Source: Macrococcoides caseolyticum (GTDB taxonomy: Bacteria; Bacillota; Bacilli; Staphylococcales; Staphylococcaceae). From it: a DNA stretch of 58,453 bases. Location: assembly GCF_002902665.1 (NCBI RefSeq), contig NZ_PPRM01000001.1, forward strand, positions 1 through 58,453, read 5' to 3'. Positions 9,095 through 16,335 of this stretch are shown one piece after another. The notes under the pieces are model-generated. The model had not been told where the DNA came from, made no database searches, and worked only from the letters and a program-made list of their open reading frames with translations. Made by a program: the position numbers and the translations under genes. Position 1 is the first letter of the stretch; each line of letters begins with the position of its first letter.

Positions 9095-9304
9095 ATGCTA
9101 AAGTCTCATTTAAAGGAGTACCGCGCTAAATTTAATATGAATCAAAGTGAGTTAGCGAAAAGAGTTGGTGTCACAAGACAGACGATTGGTTTTATCGAAA
9201 AAGGTACGATTTCACCGTCTATCACATTAGTTTTAAAGTTGTGTCGTGTATTTCAATGTAAAGTTGAAGATCTTTTTGAATTGGAGGATATTGAGGATGA
9301 ATGA
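9095..9304 (+). CDS. XRE-family transcriptional regulator (YozG/Cro type)
   Basis: 69-aa single-domain helix-turn-helix protein. The DNA-binding unit is clear: MNQSELAKRVGVTRQTIGFIEKG, with the conserved Q at the start of the recognition helix, followed by SPSITLVLKLCRVF and an acidic tail EDLFELED. The start at 9095 is preceded by GAGGTGAA; an in-frame ATG at 9035 lies in the terminator region and lacks a site. The last 8 bases overlap the next gene, so the two are translationally coupled. Such pairs of a small XRE repressor and a small membrane protein are common in Firmicutes, where the regulator controls its own operon. Confidence 0.9.
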   Translation: MLKSHLKEYRAKFNMNQSELAKRVGVTRQTIGFIEKGTISPSITLVLKLCRVFQCKVEDLFELEDIEDE

Positions 9305-9794
9305 ACAACAATTTAAAAGAATTTATCCGTTATTTAATCTAGTCTGTATTGTATGTATTGGATTACTGATCATCCCACTGAGTATGGTTATGCGTTATAC
9401 GATTAATGAAGGTAATGTATTGTTTTCTATTGATATTAATCCATATAAGTATGGTAATATATTTTTTTACTTTATCATTGCGACAGTCATAATTAATATG
9501 ATATTGATGATTGTAAGTACAATATTTCTCGTATGGGCAAAGAAAACGTTTAGAAAAATTAATTTAGTTCCTGAGATTAATGATCACGATGAAGGAATGA
9601 GTTTTGTAACGTATGAATCGATGAAACGTTCCTATACTTGGTTGAGCGTGCTGTTACCGTTGTTTACAGCTGTTATATTTTTAGTTCCAGATAATTTTGT
9701 GACCAAACCTATTGTACTAAGTATATTGCTGTTTATGTCTGTAATTATGTATTTAACCTATTATGTTAGAAATAAAAGGTTATTAAAGGATTAA
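9297..9794 (+). CDS. four-helix membrane protein coupled to XRE regulator
   Basis: 165-aa integral membrane protein with four predicted helices (starting near residues 11, 45, 113 and 138) and short loops. It resembles the DUF2178/DUF3169-type membrane partners found next to small XRE regulators, but I cannot name the family firmly. The start ATG at 9297 overlaps the regulator's last codons and uses GGAGGATATTGAGG as its ribosome binding site. An upstream in-frame start at 9246 would run through most of the regulator in another frame and is rejected. Probably an operon with the XRE gene. Confidence 0.7.
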   Translation: MNEQQFKRIYPLFNLVCIVCIGLLIIPLSMVMRYTINEGNVLFSIDINPYKYGNIFFYFIIATVIINMILMIVSTIFLVWAKKTFRKINLVPEINDHDEGMSFVTYESMKRSYTWLSVLLPLFTAVIFLVPDNFVTKPIVLSILLFMSVIMYLTYYVRNKRLLKD

Positions 9795-9876
9795 AATAGA
9801 ATTTTCAAAAAATTCATTGACATCATTAGTAGTATTAATTATGATAGTAATCAATAAATAAAACAAAATATTTTAA

Positions 9877-9982
9877 CTCTTATCCAGAGAGGTGGAGGGA
9901 CAGGCCCTATGAAACCTCGGCAGCAGATTCTTAATGAACACTGTGCCAATTCCTGCAACGCAAGTTGTAAAGATGAGACGAG
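9877..9982 (+). ncRNA. SAM-I (S-box) riboswitch
   Basis: The sequence carries the S-box landmarks in order: CTCTTATC, CAGAGAGGTGGAGGGA, GGCCCTATGAAACCTCGGCA, ACTGTGCCAATTCC and GATGAGA, with P1 closing between TCTTATC and GATGAGA. Binding of S-adenosylmethionine to this class normally favours the terminator that follows (9999-10033). It controls metQ and the downstream dehydrogenase, so both should be turned on when SAM is low. Confidence 0.95.
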
Positions 9983-9998
9983 ACTATACAGCGATTTA

Positions 9999-10033
9999 TC
10001 CTGTGGACTTGTTCTTGTCCACGGGATTTTTTT
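9999..10033 (+). terminator. SAM riboswitch expression-platform terminator
   Basis: Stem TCCTGTGGAC / GTCCACGGGA followed by T7, located between the S-box aptamer and metQ. Confidence 0.9.
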
Positions 10034-10065
10034 ATTTGAGTTAAAAAATTAGGAGGAAATTATGC

Positions 10066-10884
10066 ATGAAAAAAGTATTAGGTTTAATTAGTGCAGTTGT
10101 TCTATCAGCATCATTAGCGGGATGTGGTAATGACAAACAAGCAGATTCAAAGAAGATTATAGTTGCAGCTTCCCCTGCACCGCATGGAGAAGTTGTTAAA
10201 CATGCAGCTGTTGCGATGAAGAAAAAAGGATATGATGTGGAAGTTAAGATTGTCAACGACTATAAAGTACCAAATAAGTTATTGCAAGAAGGTGATGTGG
10301 ATGCTAACTTATTCCAGCATGTACCATACTTGAAAGCTGAGAAAAAGACGCATCATTATGATATTGAAGAAGTGGGTAAAGTGTTCACTACGCCTATGGG
10401 GGTTTATAGTAATAAGTATAAGAACTTAGATGAAATTCCATCTGGCTCTGAAATCTTCGTATCAAGTAATCCGGCTGAAGAAGGGCGTTTCTTATCATTC
10501 TTTGTCAATGAAGGTGTGATTAAGCTGAAGAAAGGTGTAAAGATTGAAGATGCACGATTTACTGATATAGTAGAGAATACGAAGAACTTAAAGTTTAATA
10601 ATAAGCAAAGTGCAGAATTCTTACCAAAGACATATCGTAATGGTGAAGGTGCAGCTGTTATTATCAATTCTAACTATGCGATAGATAATGGAATTACACC
10701 GCATAAAGATGCCATTGCGTTAGAGGATGAATCTTCACCATTTGCAAATATTCTTGCTGTTAAAAAAGGTCATAAGAATGATAAGAAGTTTCAGGATTTG
10801 ATTGAAGTGCTTCAGTCTCAAGATATGAAAGATTATATTAATAAGGAATTTAACAAAGACGTCATTCCATATGGAGGGAAGTAG
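10066..10884 (+). CDS. metQ: MetQ-type methionine ABC transporter substrate-binding lipoprotein
   Basis: Extracytoplasmic lipoprotein of the NlpA/MetQ family that captures methionine (or related compounds) for an ABC importer. A lipoprotein signal ends in the lipobox LAGC with Cys20. The mature part shows the family blocks IIVAASPAPHGEVV, DVDANLFQHVPYL and GAAVIINSNYAIDNG. The 272 aa are full length. No metN (ATPase) or metI (permease) is adjacent, so it must work with components encoded elsewhere or be an orphan receptor. It lies behind the SAM riboswitch and abuts the dehydrogenase gene (stop TAG immediately followed by its ATG). Confidence 0.93.
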   Translation: MKKVLGLISAVVLSASLAGCGNDKQADSKKIIVAASPAPHGEVVKHAAVAMKKKGYDVEVKIVNDYKVPNKLLQEGDVDANLFQHVPYLKAEKKTHHYDIEEVGKVFTTPMGVYSNKYKNLDEIPSGSEIFVSSNPAEEGRFLSFFVNEGVIKLKKGVKIEDARFTDIVENTKNLKFNNKQSAEFLPKTYRNGEGAAVIINSNYAIDNGITPHKDAIALEDESSPFANILAVKKGHKNDKKFQDLIEVLQSQDMKDYINKEFNKDVIPYGGK

Positions 10885-11796
10885 ATGAAACTAGGAATCA
10901 TTGGTGTTGGACGTGTGGGCAGTCAGGTATTGACTGACGTACAGTATTTGAACGTATTTAACGAGATTGTCTTGATTGATAGTGATGAAAATGTTGCGAC
11001 TGGAGAGGCAATGGATCATTTGCACAGTCAAGGTATTGGTGTCACGAATCATATCAATATTTATGCAGGAACATATAAGGATTTAAAGGATGCGGATGTT
11101 ATCGTTATAGCGGCCAGTACAAAGACAGATACATCAATTCCAGATCGTACCGCGCTAGCAAAGGCGAATACAGTGATTATTAAAGAAATCACTACACATA
11201 TCGGTGAAGTAACGACTGATGCCTTACTTGTTATTATTTCCAATCCTGTCGATGCGATGACGTACATCGCTTCAAAGTATTATCCGGAGAGTAAAGTGAT
11301 AGGTACTGGTACGTTATTAGAAACCTCACGTTTTAAAACTTTAATTGCAAATCATTACAACATTGATCCTAAAAGTGTTGAAGGGTTTGTGATAGGAGAG
11401 CATGGAGCGCATGCTGTACCGCTCTGGAGTAAAACGCGTATTCATGGTATAGCGTTAGAGGAATATGAACAACTTAGTGGTAACCATAAGATAGATAAAA
11501 AGGAGATAACTGAGGCGATTGATAGCGTGTCATTTGATGTATTCCATCAAAAAGGCTGGACCAATGCAGCGATATCAAAAATCACTGTATTGCTTATCAA
11601 ATCTCTTGTGCTCAATGAACGTTCAATTTTCCCATTATCAACGAGAAATGAGGATATAGCATATAGCTTACCAGTACTTGTGGGAAAGGAAGGCATCATC
11701 CAGAGATTAGATATTTCAATAGATAATCAAGAAGCACAGGATTTAACAACAGCTAAACAATTTATTAGAAATACAATAGAACAGCATTATAATTAA
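10885..11796 (+). CDS. L-2-hydroxyacid dehydrogenase (LDH/HicDH-like) in S-box operon
   Basis: NAD-dependent dehydrogenase of the lactate/malate superfamily, 303 aa. The NAD motif GVGRVGS is at 7-13 with Asp32 favouring NAD. Catalytic and substrate residues are conserved: Arg88 (PDRTAL), Arg149 (LETSRF) and His173 in GEHGAHAVPLWS. The active-site loop lacks the lactate-specific QKPGETR motif and is longer, more like L-2-hydroxyisocaproate dehydrogenases, so a substrate bulkier than pyruvate is likely. It starts immediately after the metQ stop, so it is cotranscribed under the SAM riboswitch. My inference is a role with 4-methylthio-2-oxobutyrate or 2-hydroxy-4-methylthiobutyrate; the sequence does not prove this. 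Confidence 0.85.
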   Translation: MKLGIIGVGRVGSQVLTDVQYLNVFNEIVLIDSDENVATGEAMDHLHSQGIGVTNHINIYAGTYKDLKDADVIVIAASTKTDTSIPDRTALAKANTVIIKEITTHIGEVTTDALLVIISNPVDAMTYIASKYYPESKVIGTGTLLETSRFKTLIANHYNIDPKSVEGFVIGEHGAHAVPLWSKTRIHGIALEEYEQLSGNHKIDKKEITEAIDSVSFDVFHQKGWTNAAISKITVLLIKSLVLNERSIFPLSTRNEDIAYSLPVLVGKEGIIQRLDISIDNQEAQDLTTAKQFIRNTIEQHYN

Positions 11797-11824
11797 GACC
11801 TTGTAAAATTACAGGGTCTTTTTG
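11795..11824 (+). terminator. Rho-independent terminator of metQ-dehydrogenase operon
   Basis: Stem AAGACCTTGTAA / TTACAGGGTCTT (one wobble) followed by T5. Confidence 0.9.
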
Positions 11825-12103
11825 TATGCATGTGGCTTCTAAGGATATTGGAAAAGGGATACGTAGTCATGATGCTAAACTGCTGATGAGAGCTGGCTTT
11901 ATGTGAACGACATAAAAGGTTAAAAGAATATTACATCTAATTAAAGAAAGAATTCTCAAGTCATTAGTCCATCAGAATGAAAGGATTTTTATTTTATTTA
12001 GTTTTAACTAATGATTAAAAATGTTTTGTGAACACCATTCAGGGTAAATAATTAATGTAGAAAATGATGAGAATAATGAAATTATATTTTAGGAGTGGTG
12101 GAA
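11825..12103. other. intergenic region without recognised gene
   Basis: AT-rich spacer before isaB. A 26-codon open frame (11826-11906) has no ribosome binding site and no recognised homology. AGGAG at 12091 serves isaB. Confidence 0.5.
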
Positions 12104-12655
12104 ATGAAATTTGTAAAAGTATTAGGCGCAACAACTTTAGCGGCTGCCATGTCGTTAGGTGCAGTGCAGGGCGAAGATGCCCTTGCTAAGCATTCAACAG
12201 CTGAAGTTCAGAAGCCTTACTATAAGTATTCTGGTTATACGAGTGGAAATGCCAAGTTTGTACTGGATAAAGATTTCGTGCGTGCAGTTAAAGTAAATAA
12301 CGTAACTGTAAATGGTTATAAAGTAGATCTTAAGCGTATGACTTCAGGAGTATCAGGCACAGGTTATACAAAGAAAGTTTATGATCAAGACTATACTTTC
12401 TTTAAAGGAACTGATAAAAATCCATATACAGCCACTTTAGATGTGAATAACAATGAACTTAAACTTGACGATGTGAAGAAAGTGTACGGCAATGAATACC
12501 TATTCAAAGGTAAGATGATATCTGATGGTAATAAAGCGGTGCCTTCTAAAGTTGATGGTGTTTACATTTACAACTTGAATGGTAATAGTATACAGTTCCT
12601 AGTGGAAAAAGGTTATGTACAAAAAGTGATATTGGGACATGTTGGAATGGCATAA
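12104..12655 (+). CDS. isaB: IsaB-like immunodominant staphylococcal antigen
   Basis: Secreted protein of 183 aa related to staphylococcal IsaB. An N-terminal signal peptide (KFVKVLGATTLAAAMSLGA) is likely cleaved in the region up to GEDALA-K. The mature part shows the IsaB block PYYKYSGYTSGNAKFVLDKD, very close to the corresponding stretch of S. aureus IsaB, and ends with a VxxVxLGH motif. IsaB in S. aureus binds extracellular nucleic acids and affects host autophagy; whether this protein does so is unknown. The start at 12104 fits AGGAG (8-base spacing); GTG at 12095 overlaps the ribosome binding site. A single gene with a strong terminator. Confidence 0.85.
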   Translation: MKFVKVLGATTLAAAMSLGAVQGEDALAKHSTAEVQKPYYKYSGYTSGNAKFVLDKDFVRAVKVNNVTVNGYKVDLKRMTSGVSGTGYTKKVYDQDYTFFKGTDKNPYTATLDVNNNELKLDDVKKVYGNEYLFKGKMISDGNKAVPSKVDGVYIYNLNGNSIQFLVEKGYVQKVILGHVGMA

Positions 12656-12691
12656 AAAATTTGCGCTTCATAATTGAAGCGCAAATTTTTT
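12654..12691 (+). terminator. Rho-independent terminator, bidirectional
   Basis: Long perfect stem AAAAAATTTGCGCTTCA / TGAAGCGCAAATTTTTT with a TAAT loop. Confidence 0.92.
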
Positions 12692-12769
12692 ATGTCATAC
12701 TATTGCTTCTGCAGGTACATAAAAGTAATTATGTTATACTGTCAAAGTATCTTTTCGTAGGAGGAATTT

Positions 12770-13924
12770 ATGATAGACATATTAAAACGTGAATGGCTTA
12801 CACAGCCTTTACAAAATATATTAGCGGGTATCGTAGTTTCACTGGCGCTGATACCTGAAGTGATTGCATTTAGCGTCATTGCAGGAGTAAATCCAATGGT
12901 GGGACTGTATGCTTCATTTGTGATAGCGGTAGTCATCGCCTTTACAGGTGGAAGAAGTGCGATGATTTCTGCAGCAGCAGGTGCCATTGCGTTGCTCGTG
13001 TTCTCGTTAGTGAAAGAACATGGCGTAGATTATTTATTTGCAGCGACTATCCTGATGGGAATATTACAAGTCATCTTTGGGTTTTTGAAAGTAGGTAACT
13101 TACTCAAATATATACCGAATACAGTGATGATTGGATTCGTAGATTCTCTTGCGATACTCATCTTTACATCACAATTACAGCACATCTTTAATATTAGTGG
13201 TGTGACTTATATATTTACTGTGGCAACAATTGTGATTATATACGTCCTACCCAAATTTTTTACGAAAGTACCAGCGCCACTCATTGCGGTCATGCTACTT
13301 ACAGCAATTTCGATTATGATGCATGCTGATGTTAGAACAGTAGGTGATATCGGGGAAATTAAACGTACATTACCACATTTCTTTATACCTGATGTTCCGT
13401 TCAATTTTGAAACGTTCAAGATTATTTTTCCGTACAGTTTATCGATGGCAGTTGTAGGTCTTGTAGAAAGTCTGCTAACGGCACGTATTGTAGATGATAC
13501 ATTGGAGAGTGACAGTGATAAGAATAAGGAATCACGTGGACAGGGTGTTGCGAATATCATTGCAGGATGCTTCGGTGGCATCGGCGGATGTGCAATGATT
13601 GCACAAACTGTATTGAATTTGAAATCGGGTGGAACTACGAGATTATCATCGCTTGCAGCGGGATCATCTCTTATGTTTTTAATAATCGTTCTTGGTAACT
13701 ACGTCGTTCAGATCCCGATGAGTATTCTGGCAGGGATTATGGTTGTGGCTGCAATAAATACATTTGATTTTGGGACATTTAAATTTTTGAAAAATGCAAG
13801 ATGGATTGACATAATAGTAGTGTTAGTGACCATTATTTTAGTGCTTATGACCCACAATTTAGCCATTGGTGTTATTACTGGCAGTGTGCTGAACTTTGTA
13901 TTTAACAGAAAAGAGGTGGCTTAA
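12770..13924 (+). CDS. SulP family anion transporter without STAS domain
   Basis: Integral membrane permease of the SulP (SLC26) family for sulfate, bicarbonate or related anions. The signature near residues 19-45 is visible (GIVVSLALIPEVIAFSVIAG, then NPMVGLYASF), with about ten to twelve helices over 384 aa. Typical SulP proteins carry a C-terminal STAS domain; this one ends right after the last helix (VLNFVFNRKEVA). A separate universal stress protein gene follows directly. Short STAS-less SulP proteins are known in Firmicutes and cyanobacteria-like BicA relatives, so it need not be truncated. The anion cannot be decided from sequence. Confidence 0.85.
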   Translation: MIDILKREWLTQPLQNILAGIVVSLALIPEVIAFSVIAGVNPMVGLYASFVIAVVIAFTGGRSAMISAAAGAIALLVFSLVKEHGVDYLFAATILMGILQVIFGFLKVGNLLKYIPNTVMIGFVDSLAILIFTSQLQHIFNISGVTYIFTVATIVIIYVLPKFFTKVPAPLIAVMLLTAISIMMHADVRTVGDIGEIKRTLPHFFIPDVPFNFETFKIIFPYSLSMAVVGLVESLLTARIVDDTLESDSDKNKESRGQGVANIIAGCFGGIGGCAMIAQTVLNLKSGGTTRLSSLAAGSSLMFLIIVLGNYVVQIPMSILAGIMVVAAINTFDFGTFKFLKNARWIDIIVVLVTIILVLMTHNLAIGVITGSVLNFVFNRKEVA

Positions 13925-14320
13925 ATGTATCAATCTGTTCTTATCGCAGTAGATGGATCGAATAATAGCATGCGTGCAGCAGAAGAAGCAATAAAGCTCG
14001 ATGCTAAGCATTATACGATTCTTTCAGTTATTACAGCAGAAGACTCAAAAGAAAGTGTGTTGCATGGTACAGGAGACAGTAGATCAGATCGTGAAAAGGA
14101 ACTGGAGCATATTATTGCAAAATTCTCTGGACATCACTTTGATGTGCTATTTGAACACGGCTATCCGAAAGAAAAGATTGTCGAGATTGCAAATCATCAT
14201 AATCATGATTTGCTCGTAATCGGAACGCGAGGGTTAAGTGGATTGAAGGAAGTGGTGATGGGGAGCGTAAGTCGTCACGTTGTTAAACATTCTGATATCA
14301 ATGTACTTATCGTAAAATAG
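13925..14320 (+). CDS. universal stress protein, UspA family
   Basis: 131-aa cytoplasmic UspA-fold protein. N-terminal MYQSVLIAVDGSNNSMRAAEEA and the C-terminal ATP-binding motif GTRGLSGLKEVVMGSVSRHVVKHS (G-2x-G-9x-G-S/T) are complete, so ATP binding is expected. It begins directly at the stop codon of the SulP gene and must be cotranscribed. By analogy with transporter-Usp pairs in other bacteria it may bind the transporter and modulate it according to ATP; this is inference. A bidirectional terminator follows. Confidence 0.9.
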   Translation: MYQSVLIAVDGSNNSMRAAEEAIKLDAKHYTILSVITAEDSKESVLHGTGDSRSDREKELEHIIAKFSGHHFDVLFEHGYPKEKIVEIANHHNHDLLVIGTRGLSGLKEVVMGSVSRHVVKHSDINVLIVK

Positions 14321-14351
14321 AACAGGCGATCCCACGTGGAATCGCCTGTTT
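14321..14351. terminator. bidirectional terminator between usp and aminotransferase
   Basis: Stem AACAGGCGATCCCAC / GTGGAATCGCCTGTT (one mismatch), with T residues on both strands, between two convergent genes. Confidence 0.88.
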
Positions 14352-14370
14352 ATTTTAGTTCTGTTAAATA

Positions 14371-15621
14371 TTATTGATTTTCATATAATTTATTTAATGA
14401 GACATAGTTTATAACAACGCAGAGAATATCCATTGCTTCTTTCAGCTCTTCCACATTTAAAAATGATGGAGCAATACGAATAACGCTATCGTTAGGGTCT
14501 TTGCCATAAGGATGTGTCGCACCGGCTGGTGTAACTTTTAGACCAAGCCCACTACACTTCTCTACAATTTCACTTGCACAATGATTCAATACCTCTATCG
14601 TGATAAAATAACCACCTTGAGGTTTGTTCCATTTACAAATTTCTGGTGAATACAGTTTCTCAGATAAGTATGTATCCACAACATCGAATTTCGGAGCCAT
14701 AATTTCTTTATGTTTGCGCATATGTTCAATCAAACCATCTTTATCTCCGAAAAACTTGACATGACGCAGCTGATTTAACTTATCATGTCCGATTGTTTGA
14801 ACACCAAATAACGATAATAAGTACTTAATGTTTGTTTCGCTTGCAGCAAGTGCTGAAATACCTGCACCAGGGAAGGTCATCTTAGAAGTAGACATAACCA
14901 TTAAAGCACGCTCAGGATTACCGGCATTTTGACATGCATGAAGTAAGTTTTTCACTTTGATTACTTCTTCACCTAAGTGATGATATCCGTAAGCATTGTC
15001 CCATATAATTCTAAAGTCATCAGCAGCTGTGTGCATGTTTGCCAGGCGCTCCACAGTTTCATCAGAATAATTATACCCTTGAGGGTTCGAATAGAGTGGG
15101 ACACACCACATACCTTTTATTGCAGGATCATCTTTTACTAGCGATTCAACCTGATCCATATCAGGGCCGTGATCTGTCATTGTTACAGGTATCATTTCGA
15201 TGCCATATGACTCACAAATCGTAAAGTGACGATCGTATCCTGGCACTGGACACAAAAATTTTACCTGTTGATCCTTCCAAGGTAGTGCATCTTCAGATAC
15301 TCCGTAGAACATGAACTTATTAACCATATCATGCATGAGATTCAAACTTGAATTGCCGCCAATATAAATCTCATTTTGAGACACATCGAATAAATCTGCA
15401 AATAATGCCTTTGCTTCTGGAATACCATCGGGAATACCATAGTTGAAGTATGATAAGTATGTATCGGCATCCTTGCTCTTTAATACATCCAGCATCTCGA
15501 ATGATAAAGCTAGCTGTTCTCCTGATGGTTTTCCACGCGTCATATCAATATTGATATCCTCTTTCATCAATTGATCATACTGCGCCTTATAACTTTGTAA
15601 TGCTTCTTGAATGTTCGTCAT
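14371..15621 (-). CDS. class I aminotransferase, PF12897 (Asp/MocR-like) type
   Basis: PLP-dependent fold-type I aminotransferase, 416 aa, of the branch with N-terminal MTRGKPSGEQL and core GNSSLNLMHD, annotated as aspartate aminotransferase type Ic. The PLP lysine lies in STSKMTFPGAG, the cofactor Asp/Tyr in IIWDNAYGYH, and the carboxylate Arg in SVIRIAPSF. The ATG at 15621 follows GGAAGTG; an in-frame TTG at 15639 overlaps that site. Its leader contains a strong hairpin with T-run (15700-15734) that could act as an attenuator. It diverges from the Met T-box/metE-like gene, so a role in sulfur amino acid transamination is possible but unproven. Confidence 0.85.
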   Translation of the reverse strand: MTNIQEALQSYKAQYDQLMKEDINIDMTRGKPSGEQLALSFEMLDVLKSKDADTYLSYFNYGIPDGIPEAKALFADLFDVSQNEIYIGGNSSLNLMHDMVNKFMFYGVSEDALPWKDQQVKFLCPVPGYDRHFTICESYGIEMIPVTMTDHGPDMDQVESLVKDDPAIKGMWCVPLYSNPQGYNYSDETVERLANMHTAADDFRIIWDNAYGYHHLGEEVIKVKNLLHACQNAGNPERALMVMSTSKMTFPGAGISALAASETNIKYLLSLFGVQTIGHDKLNQLRHVKFFGDKDGLIEHMRKHKEIMAPKFDVVDTYLSEKLYSPEICKWNKPQGGYFITIEVLNHCASEIVEKCSGLGLKVTPAGATHPYGKDPNDSVIRIAPSFLNVEELKEAMDILCVVINYVSLNKLYENQ

Positions 15622-15699
15622 GAATTTAAACACTTCCAATCTGTATTATTACTGTAATTATAGAATATTTGACTGTTGATTTACAGTAAGAGAAAAAAT

Positions 15700-15734
15700 A
15701 AAAATCCACCCCCAACAGATAGGGTGGATTTTTA
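15700..15734 (-). terminator. terminator or attenuator hairpin in aminotransferase leader
   Basis: Stem AAAAATCCACCC / GGGTGGATTTTT with a 10-base loop, a good terminator on the minus strand (TTTTTATTTTTT follows). It lies 80-110 bases upstream of the aminotransferase start, not behind a gene. A second hairpin, AGCAATCT / AGATTGCT (about 15792-15811), lies further upstream in the same leader. Confidence 0.7.
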
Positions 15735-15908
15735 TCGAAAATTACTCCAACAGAAAAAGTTAATTTTCTCTTTATATCAAAAGGAAATATGAAGAGCAAT
15801 CTTCTTAGATTGCTTCTTAATATTAACATATTTTAAATGTGTTTTATATATAAATACAAATTATGATAATGAATTTTTATAAAATTAAACAAATATTCAG
15901 AAAAGTGT

Positions 15909-15937
15909 TTGACATTATAAATATGGATGTGTATAAT
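15909..15937 (+). promoter_or_regulatory. SigA promoter of T-box/metE-like transcript
   Basis: Perfect TTGACA (15909-15914), 17-bp spacer, perfect TATAAT (15932-15937). The transcript should begin near 15944, just upstream of the T-box. Confidence 0.85.
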
Positions 15938-15945
15938 TTCAATTA

Positions 15946-16257
15946 ATTTAATATTACAAAGCGATAAAAAGGAAAAGTAGATACTGGACTTTACACAGAG
16001 AGCTTCAGTTTGGTGAGATGAAGTTATATGAAAGTGTTGAAAAATGGCCTTTTTTGCTACATGCTGAACGATAATTCTAGTAGGTTCTGTCGAGAGTAGG
16101 CACTCGTTATCATTGCCTGAGTATTACACATAATAATGATTTTTCTATAGATGTGCGTACTTGCTGAGGTATAGTTAGCGATAGCTATACGAATAAAGGT
16201 GGTACCGTGGGAGACCCCTCACCCTTTACTAAATTGTAAAGGAGTGAGGGGTTTTTT
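15946..16257 (+). ncRNA. T-box leader, methionine specific
   Basis: tRNA-sensing leader. Seen in order: AGTA and AGAGAG motifs of stem I, a GGTGAGA distal loop closed by TTCA/TGAA, a specifier loop with ATG at 16044-16046 (Met), and the antiterminator T-box AAAGGTGGTACCGTGG at 16195-16210. The competing terminator spans 16214-16257 (stem CCCCTCAC.. / ..GTGAGGGG, then T6). Uncharged tRNA-Met should stabilise the antiterminator and allow expression of the MetE-family gene downstream. The specifier assignment rests on position only. Confidence 0.9.
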
Positions 16258-16335
16258 GGATTCTGATATGGATGACATGATACGCAAGCCTTGGCAAATA
16301 CAATATATAAACCACACATTTAGGAGGAATTTATT

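Noticed and set aside
10066-10884. metQ as part of a local metNIQ operon
   Set aside because: No ATPase or permease gene on either side; the next gene is the dehydrogenase followed by a terminator.
11826-11906. 26-codon open frame after the dehydrogenase operon
   Set aside because: No ribosome binding site, no recognised family; too short to support.
15626-15829. 67-aa open frame in the aminotransferase leader as a leader peptide
   Set aside because: No ribosome binding site before its ATG, runs past the terminator hairpin and overlaps the real gene start; Leu content is not clustered as in attenuation peptides.
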